Source: Cellulosimicrobium protaetiae (GTDB taxonomy: Bacteria; Actinomycetota; Actinomycetes; Actinomycetales; Cellulomonadaceae). Taken from it: 64,000 bases of DNA. How positions within the stretch are numbered: position 1 is the stretch's first letter; every line of letters starts with the position of its first letter. A model generated the notes under the pieces. That model had not been told where the DNA came from. It ran no database searches and saw nothing but the letters and a program-made list of their open reading frames with translations. The stretch is from positions 372,001 through 436,000 of the forward strand of contig NZ_CP052757.1 in the NCBI RefSeq assembly GCF_009708005.2, in the 5' to 3' direction. Below, piece by piece: positions 58,984 through 64,000 of the stretch. The translations under genes and the position numbers were made by a program.

Positions 58984-60574
58984 ACTCCAGCGTCGTGCCG
59001 GCACCGGGGGCGCTCGTGACGTCCATCCGGCCGCCGAGAGCGTGCACGCGGTCCTCCATGCCGACGAGACCCGACCCGCGCCGGGGGTCCGCACCGCCCA
59101 CCCCGTCGTCCGACACGACGACGGCGAGCTCGGCGTCGTCGTGCGCGACCCGGACGTGCACCTCGGTGGCGCGCGCGTGCTTGGTGACGTTGGTGAGGGC
59201 CTCGGAGACCAGGTAGTACGCCGCGACCTCCACGCTCGCCGGGAGCGACCGGTCGAGGTCGACCTCGAGGACGACGGGCACCGCCGAGCGTCGCGCGAGG
59301 GACCGGAGCGCCGCCCGCAGCCCTCCGGTCTCGAGGATCGCCGGGTGGATGCCGCGCGCGAGCTCGCGCAGCTCGTCGACCGCCTCCGAGAGGTTCCCAC
59401 CGATGGCCGCGAGATCCCCGCGCACCTCCGTGAGCTCCGGGGGGACCCGCGACTGCGCTCGCCGCACGTCGAGCGCGAGCGACACGAGGCGCTGCTGGAT
59501 GCCGTCGTGCAGGTCGCGTTCGAGGCGTCGTCGGGTCTCGTCCACCGCGACGACGATCCGCGTGCGCGACGCCACGAGCGCCGCCCGGTCGCGCGCGTTG
59601 GAGAACACCATGGCGACCAGGTCGGTGAGGTCGGCCAGCCGCTTCTCGACGGCGTCCGTGACGGGCGTGCCGTGCCGCGACCCGACCGCCAGGACGCCCC
59701 AGAGGCGACCGCCGAGGTAGACCGGGAACCCGACGGCCGCGCTGATGCCGCCGGACGTGACCCGTTCCGCCATCGCGCCGCGCGGGGCCACGTAGCGGTC
59801 GAGCCGGGCACGCTCGCCCGTGCGCAGCACCCGGAGCGTCACGCTGTCGCCGTCGAGCGGCATCCGCTCGCCGACGTCGAGCAGGCCGGGGTCGCCCCAG
59901 GCCGCCACGACGGTCGCCGTCCCGTCGGGCCCGTACTCGAGGACGCGCACCGCGTCCACCGCACCGAGCCGGCCGACCTCCTCGGCCGTGGTCGCGAAGA
60001 CCTCCGCCGGCGACGCGTCGGCCGTGGACAGCCGCGCGATCCGCCGCAGCGCCGCCAGCTCGTCGGAGAGGGCGACCTGGGCGCGGTCGAGGGACCCCAG
60101 CCGACGTCTGGTGCGCGCGCTCACCGCGCACACCAGGACGATCACGACCAGGTACAGCGCGAGCGCACCCCAGTTCTCGTAGTCGCGGAGCCGGAAGGTC
60201 CGCAGCGGTTTGAGGTAGAAGAAGTCGAAGGCGAGGATCGTGCCGAGGGCGAGCGGGACCGCGTAGAGGTCGAGTCCGGCGTGGGCGGTCCGCAGGATCA
60301 GCGCCACGCAGGCCAGCGCGAGCACGGTCGCGACGACCGGCCCGCCGACGAGCACGAGGACCGCCGACGCGATGCCGAAGAGCAGCAGGGCCAGCCCGAC
60401 CGCGACCAGCGCCAGGACGGGGACGGGCCACGCGACGTCCGCGCGCCGTGGGTCCCCGGGCAGCAGGAGCCGCCGCCACACCGCCCCGCGGCGGGGCGCC
60501 TGCACGACCGCGGCGTCGTCCGTCGTCGTCACTGCCGCACCCTCCGCCGTCGTGAGCCGGTCCCTGACCGTCAC
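58964..60574 (-). CDS. Sensor histidine kinase with DUF4118, GAF and HisKA_3 domains
   Basis: A 536-residue kinase. Residues about 45-155 carry about four membrane helices with the KdpD-like DUF4118 stretch LAFDFFYLKPLRTFRLRD. Residues about 175-335 form a GAF sensor. The HisKA_3 dimerisation helix has the phospho-acceptor His356 in ETRRRLERDLHDGIQQRL. The ATPase domain ends with the N-box-like EALTNVTKHA and SDDGVGG. GTG 60574 overlaps the stop of the response regulator gene (GTGA), so the two are coupled. GTG 60532 is an alternative start. The signal is unknown. Confidence 0.9.
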   Translation of the reverse strand: MTVRDRLTTAEGAAVTTTDDAAVVQAPRRGAVWRRLLLPGDPRRADVAWPVPVLALVAVGLALLLFGIASAVLVLVGGPVVATVLALACVALILRTAHAGLDLYAVPLALGTILAFDFFYLKPLRTFRLRDYENWGALALYLVVIVLVCAVSARTRRRLGSLDRAQVALSDELAALRRIARLSTADASPAEVFATTAEEVGRLGAVDAVRVLEYGPDGTATVVAAWGDPGLLDVGERMPLDGDSVTLRVLRTGERARLDRYVAPRGAMAERVTSGGISAAVGFPVYLGGRLWGVLAVGSRHGTPVTDAVEKRLADLTDLVAMVFSNARDRAALVASRTRIVVAVDETRRRLERDLHDGIQQRLVSLALDVRRAQSRVPPELTEVRGDLAAIGGNLSEAVDELRELARGIHPAILETGGLRAALRSLARRSAVPVVLEVDLDRSLPASVEVAAYYLVSEALTNVTKHARATEVHVRVAHDDAELAVVVSDDGVGGADPRRGSGLVGMEDRVHALGGRMDVTSAPGAGTTLEFSLPTA

Positions 60575-61245
60575 CGGCTCTCGAGGAACCGCATGACCGC
60601 CAGGACCCGACGGTTGTCCGTCTCGGCCTCCGGCAGGTCGAGCTTGAGCAGGATGCTCCGGACGTGCTTCTCGACCGTTCCCTCGGTCACCCACAGCTGC
60701 TGGGCGATGCCGGCGTTCGAGCGTCCCTGCGCCATGAGCGCCAGGACGTCACGCTCGCGGCTGCTGAGGGCGTCGAGGGGATCCTCCCGGTGCTGGGCGG
60801 ACACGAGCTCCTGGACCAGCGCCGGGTCGACGACCGACCCGCCGCGAGCGATCCGCTCGAGCGAGTCGAGGAAGTCCTCGAGGTCGACGACGCGGCTCTT
60901 CAGCAGGTAGCCGACCCGACGCCCGCTCCCGAGCAGGGTCATCGCGTGGTCCACCTCCACGTACGCGGAGAGCACCAGGATCCCCGTCTCCGGGAGCTCC
61001 TCGCGGATCGCCGCCGCGGCGTCCAGACCCTCCGTCGTGAACGTGGGCGGCATCCGGATGTCGACGAGCACGAGGTCGGGCCGGTGCTCCCGGACGAGCC
61101 GCAGGAGCTCGTCCCCGTCGGCCGCCTGCCCGACGACCTCGTAGTCCGGCGCGGAGAGCAGGCTGGCCAGCCCCTCGCGGAGCAGGACGTCGTCGTCGGC
61201 GACCACGACGCGGAGCCCGCTCACGGGCGTCCCGTCACTGCACAT
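60571..61245 (-). CDS. LuxR/NarL-family response regulator
   Basis: A 224-residue protein. The receiver domain has VVADDDVLLREGLASLL, phospho-acceptor Asp62 in LVLVDIRMPP and a Lys in GYLLKSRV. The C-terminal HTH is LSSRERDVLALMAQGRSNAGIAQQLWVTEGTVEKHVRSILLKLDL in parts. It is the cognate partner of the downstream kinase at 58964-60574, with which it shares a GTGA overlap. The ATG at 61245 has no ribosome site; GTG 61221, nearer the conserved start, is an alternative. Confidence 0.92.
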   Translation of the reverse strand: MCSDGTPVSGLRVVVADDDVLLREGLASLLSAPDYEVVGQAADGDELLRLVREHRPDLVLVDIRMPPTFTTEGLDAAAAIREELPETGILVLSAYVEVDHAMTLLGSGRRVGYLLKSRVVDLEDFLDSLERIARGGSVVDPALVQELVSAQHREDPLDALSSRERDVLALMAQGRSNAGIAQQLWVTEGTVEKHVRSILLKLDLPEAETDNRRVLAVMRFLESR

Positions 61246-61354
61246 GTCGGCATGGCGCCGAGTATCGCACCGCCGCGGCGCGGCGGGCGGCGCGCTCCTC
61301 CTCCCGAGACGGCCGCCCGGTGGAGCAGTCGCGCCACCCCCCGCCCGCGGTCCG

Positions 61355-62077
61355 TCACGCGGTCGTCACGCTCGCCGCGGCGGAGACCGCCGCGAGGACC
61401 GTGTCGGCCACCACGTCAGGGTGGGACACCGCGACGGCGTGCGACGCCCCGGGCACCTCGAGGACGTCGGCGCCGGCGCGCGAGGCCATCCACCGGACGG
61501 CCTCCGCGGGGATGTTGCGGTCGTCGCCGGCGAGCACGAACCGCGACGGGACCCGCCGCCACGCAGGGTCGGGCGTCGGGAGGCCCTCCGTGAGCGCGGC
61601 CTCCAGCACCGGCCGCTGGGTCGCCGCCATGAGCGCCGCGGTGTCAGGGTCGACGTCGGCGGCGAACTGGGCGGGGAACAGGTCCTGCCTGATCGCGAGC
61701 TCGGTCGCGCCCTCGACCGGGTACATGGTCAGGGTGTCACCGAGCGTGCTGCCCGGGAACCGGCCCGACAGCTCGAGCGCGCTCTCGCCCGTGTCGGGCG
61801 CGAAGGCGGCGACGTAGACGAGCCCCACGACCTGGGGGGCGTCGGCGGCGGCCTGCGTGATGACGCTGCCGCCGTAGGAGTGGCCGACGAGGACGACCGG
61901 CCCGCCCACGGCGTCGACGACGTCGCGGACGTAGCGGGCGTCGCCCGCGAGCGAGCGGAGCGGGTTGGCCGCGGCGACGGCCGGCACGTCGCGACGACGC
62001 AGCCGGTCGAGGACGCCGTTCCAGCTCGACGAGCCGGCGAACGCGCCGTGGACGAGGACGACGGTGGGGACGGACAT
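61355..62077 (-). CDS. Alpha/beta hydrolase (EstC-like esterase type)
   Basis: A 240-residue hydrolase. PTVVLVHGAFAGSSSWNGVLDRL opens the fold, the nucleophile elbow is VLVGHSYGGSVI (Ser near residue 86), VLAGDDRNIP probably holds the acid, and GASHAVAVSHPDVV the catalytic His. The pattern matches small soluble esterases such as the EstC group; the natural substrate is unknown. ATG 62077 has a GGAG site. It follows the oxidoreductase gene after 77 bases on the same strand and may be co-transcribed with it. Confidence 0.88.
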   Translation of the reverse strand: MSVPTVVLVHGAFAGSSSWNGVLDRLRRRDVPAVAAANPLRSLAGDARYVRDVVDAVGGPVVLVGHSYGGSVITQAAADAPQVVGLVYVAAFAPDTGESALELSGRFPGSTLGDTLTMYPVEGATELAIRQDLFPAQFAADVDPDTAALMAATQRPVLEAALTEGLPTPDPAWRRVPSRFVLAGDDRNIPAEAVRWMASRAGADVLEVPGASHAVAVSHPDVVADTVLAAVSAAASVTTA

Positions 62078-62154
62078 GGTGCTCTCCTTCGGTCGGGTGA
62101 TGCGACCCCGGTCGGGCGACCGGGATGTTCCGGGCGGGCGACGGCGACGGGTCG

Positions 62155-63513
62155 TCAGCCGACGCTGTGCGCGAGCGCGTCGAGCGCCGCGACGTAGACC
62201 TCCGAGAAGGTCGGGAAGGGCTGGATGGTGTCGCGCAGGACGTCGAGCGGCACCTGCGCGCGGATCGCCAGCGTCGCCTGCTGGATCCACTCGCCGGCCT
62301 CCGGCCCGACGGCGTGCGCACCCGTGAGGCGGGTGCCGTCGCTCAGCAGCGTCAGGTACCCGTCGGAGCCGGACGCGCGGGTGTACGTGGCGAGCCGGGC
62401 GCCGTCCCGCAGGCGTGCCGTGCCGCTGTGCCGGTCCTGCGTCGTCCCCACGGCCGCCACCTGCGGATCGGTGAAGACGACGCGCGGGACCGCGTCGTAG
62501 GAGGCCCGGCGGTCCCCGCCGAGGATGTTCGCGACGGCCACGTCGGCCTGGTACTTGCCGACGTGCGTGAAGGCCCAGAGACCGGTCACGTCGCCGATCG
62601 CCCAGAGACCGTCGCGGACGCGCATGCGCGCGTCGACCGCGACGCCTCGCGGGTCAGGGGCTACCCCGACCGCCTCGAGCCCGAGGCCCTGGACCCGAGG
62701 ACGACGCCCTGTCGCGGCGAGGACACGGTCGCCCCGCAGCTCGCGGCCGTCCGCGAGCGTCAGCAGCAGCTCCCGCCCGTCCCGCCGCGCGGCGACGGTC
62801 GTCGCCGCGAGGACGAGCTCGATGCCGTCGCGGCGCAGGCTCGCCCCGACGACGTCACCGACCGGGGCGGGCTCGCGGGGAAGGACACGGTCCGCGTCGC
62901 TCACGAGGACGACCTCGGCTCCGAGGCGGCGCACCGCCTGCGCCATCTCGACGCCGACCGGTCCGGCGCCGAGCACGACGAGGCGGCCCGGCACCTCCCG
63001 GAGCGCCGTGACCTCGCGGGTCGTCCACACCCCGTCGACGTCGCGCAGGACCGGCGGCAGGTAGGGCTCCGACCCGGTCGCGACCACCACGTGCTCCGCG
63101 GTGACCGGGACGCCGTCGACCTCCACCGTGCCGGGCGCGACGATCCGGCCGTCGCCCCGGAGGAGCTCGATGCCGGACTCGGCCAGCCACTTCTCCTGGC
63201 CGACGTCGGAGTAGCCCGACACGACCGCGTCGCGCCAGGCCAGCGCCTCGGCGACGTCGACCCGTGCCTCGACGGCCGCCTCCGTGGCGGCGTGCGCCGC
63301 CTCACCGGGCCGCAGCAGCGTCTTGGACGGGATGCAGGCCCAGTACGAGCACTCCCCGCCGACGAGCTCGCGCTCGACGACCGCGACCCGTGCGCCGCCG
63401 GCCGCGGCCGCGGCGGCGCAGTGCTCGCCCGCCGGGCCGCCACCGAGGACGACGACGTCGAACGCTCCCCGGCCGGCGCCACGACCGTTCATCGGGGGAG
63501 CTCCTCCGTTCAT
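62155..63513 (-). CDS. FAD-dependent pyridine nucleotide-disulfide oxidoreductase with an atypical active site
   Basis: A 452-residue class I flavoprotein related to lipoamide dehydrogenase and mercuric reductase. The FAD motif is VVLGGGPAGEHCA, and the redox pair is Cys55 and Cys60 in GGECSYWACIPSKTLL. The NAD(P) motif is LVVLGAGPVGVEMAQAV and the second FAD motif is GLWAIGDVTG. At the C-terminus, where the family has a His-Pro-Thr catalytic triplet, the sequence reads FPTFSE, so the usual His is Phe. The disulfide partner is therefore doubtful. Two ATGs 21 bases apart (63513 and 63492) each have the same GGAG site because of a tandem duplication; 63513 overlaps the upstream stop. Confidence 0.85.
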   Translation of the reverse strand: MNGGAPPMNGRGAGRGAFDVVVLGGGPAGEHCAAAAAAGGARVAVVERELVGGECSYWACIPSKTLLRPGEAAHAATEAAVEARVDVAEALAWRDAVVSGYSDVGQEKWLAESGIELLRGDGRIVAPGTVEVDGVPVTAEHVVVATGSEPYLPPVLRDVDGVWTTREVTALREVPGRLVVLGAGPVGVEMAQAVRRLGAEVVLVSDADRVLPREPAPVGDVVGASLRRDGIELVLAATTVAARRDGRELLLTLADGRELRGDRVLAATGRRPRVQGLGLEAVGVAPDPRGVAVDARMRVRDGLWAIGDVTGLWAFTHVGKYQADVAVANILGGDRRASYDAVPRVVFTDPQVAAVGTTQDRHSGTARLRDGARLATYTRASGSDGYLTLLSDGTRLTGAHAVGPEAGEWIQQATLAIRAQVPLDVLRDTIQPFPTFSEVYVAALDALAHSVG

Positions 63514-63677
63514 CGGGGGAGCTCCTCGCCGCTGCGCTCGCGGACCATGTAGCTCGCGTACCAGACCGGCCAGTCGGCGTCGGGCGCGCCGAGCCGGAGC
63601 TCGTGCTCGCCGTGCGCCGTCGCCGCTCGGCGCAGCGCCGCCTCGAGGTCGTCCTGGGACTCGTACGTCGTGACCAC
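63510..63677 (-). CDS. Small conserved-looking protein of 55 residues
   Basis: GTG 63677 has GGAGG just upstream. The peptide starts MVTTYESQDDLEAALRRA and ends DADWPVWYASYMVRERSGEELPR in two blocks. The W-P-x-W-Y-A-x-Y-M motif is seen in short actinobacterial proteins and at the ends of some VOC proteins; its function is unknown. Its stop overlaps the ATG of the oxidoreductase gene (ATGA). A VOC protein gene lies upstream, so the three probably form one operon. Confidence 0.65.
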   Translation of the reverse strand: MVTTYESQDDLEAALRRAATAHGEHELRLGAPDADWPVWYASYMVRERSGEELPR

Positions 63678-63721
63678 CGTTCCTCCTCCTGTTCGTCCCG
63701 TGCTCGGGCCCGGGCTCCCGG

Positions 63722-64000
63722 TCAGCGGCCGGGCCGCCGCTCGCGGACCTCCTGCAGGTACCAGCGGTTGCCGTCCGGGTCCTGGAAGGACGCCCACGAC
63801 GCGTAGCTGCGGCGCTCCGGGTCCGGGCCCGCGACGCGACCCTCCTCGCCCGCGCGGTGGAACGCCCCGACGGCGTCGTGGAACACCTCGCTCACGTCGA
63901 CGCCGCGCTCCGCGAGGTCGGTGCGGGCCTGCTCGACGTCGCGGACGGCGAGGACGAGCCCGTCGGTGCCGCCGGCCGCCGCGGCGGAGATCCAGCGCCC
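63722..64000 (-). CDS. VOC-superfamily protein (partial, N-terminus outside the window)
   Basis: The last 92 residues are visible, ending at TGA 63722-63724. The stretches TDGLVLAVRDVEQARTDLAERGVDVSEVFHD in parts, YASWASFQDPDGNRWYLQEV and the final RERRPGR are typical of the C-terminal half of glyoxalase-like VOC proteins, with a Glu (in LQEV) at a usual metal-ligand position. The substrate is unknown. It lies upstream of the 55-residue gene on the same strand. Confidence 0.85.
   Translation of the reverse strand, partial: GRWISAAAAGGTDGLVLAVRDVEQARTDLAERGVDVSEVFHDAVGAFHRAGEEGRVAGPDPERRSYASWASFQDPDGNRWYLQEVRERRPGR

Overview
The window is a gene-dense, very GC-rich stretch of an actinobacterial chromosome. 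Third codon positions are almost all G or C, starts are a mix of GTG and ATG, and many starts sit 6-7 bases after a -10 hexamer with no leader. Gene content (DtxR-type regulator, zapE, clpX, a glycine riboswitch on gcvPTH, a secreted GH18 chitinase and a secreted beta-helix glycosidase) suggests a Micrococcales soil polymer degrader, most like Cellulomonadaceae or Promicromonosporaceae (Cellulosimicrobium-like). The genus is an inference from style, not proven. No rRNA, tRNA, CRISPR array, insertion sequence or prophage was seen.

Layout. 0-5 kb: end of an unknown gene, a DtxR-family regulator divergent from a PadR/membrane-protein pair, zapE, and clpX with an oddly coded AAA+ core. 5-10 kb: a VOC protein, a small acidic protein, a secreted GH87-like glycosidase, a P-loop kinase, a Nudix hydrolase and a solo LuxR helix-turn-helix protein. 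10-15 kb: gcvP-gcvT-gcvH behind a tandem glycine riboswitch. 15-20 kb: two coupled LSGGQWQ-type ABC exporter halves and an SdpI-like protein, then a formate/nitrite channel. 20-33 kb: a malate/lactate dehydrogenase fused to an ACT domain, a PNPOx-like protein, a LysR regulator, small membrane proteins, an EEP-family phosphodiesterase, an aminotransferase, a DUF1992 protein, a chitinase, hydrolases and an LMW tyrosine phosphatase. 33.5-36 kb: a structured non-coding stretch, then a divergent MFS pump and HxlR regulator.

36-52 kb: two paralogous cassettes (35991-38083 and 49130-51680), each with a WXG100-like protein carrying a hydrophobic C-terminal domain, an EspG-like accessory protein and a two-helix membrane protein. 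Between them lies a tightly coupled operon (46742 down to 38170): a Liv-type ABC importer followed by Gfo/Idh dehydrogenase, DUF993 protein and sugar-phosphate isomerase/epimerase. It is divergent from a LacI regulator, with a perfect 20-bp operator between them. 52-56 kb: idi and a FecCD-type siderophore importer behind a DtxR/IdeR-like palindrome, possibly served by the regulator at 206-916. 56-64 kb: a large LuxR (LAL) regulator, an orphan receiver protein, a histidine kinase/response regulator pair, an alpha/beta hydrolase, an atypical FAD disulfide oxidoreductase and a partial VOC protein.

The intergenic DNA carries at least three recurring elements: a long palindrome built on TGCATGAAATAGTCGCG (three copies), a roughly 21-bp GCCGA...TGGTCG tandem unit (three sites), and a hairpin with ACGACATG and CGCTATC in its left arm (two copies). 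These, the structured RNA candidate near 33.6-33.8 kb and the paired WXG cassettes are the most interesting features here.
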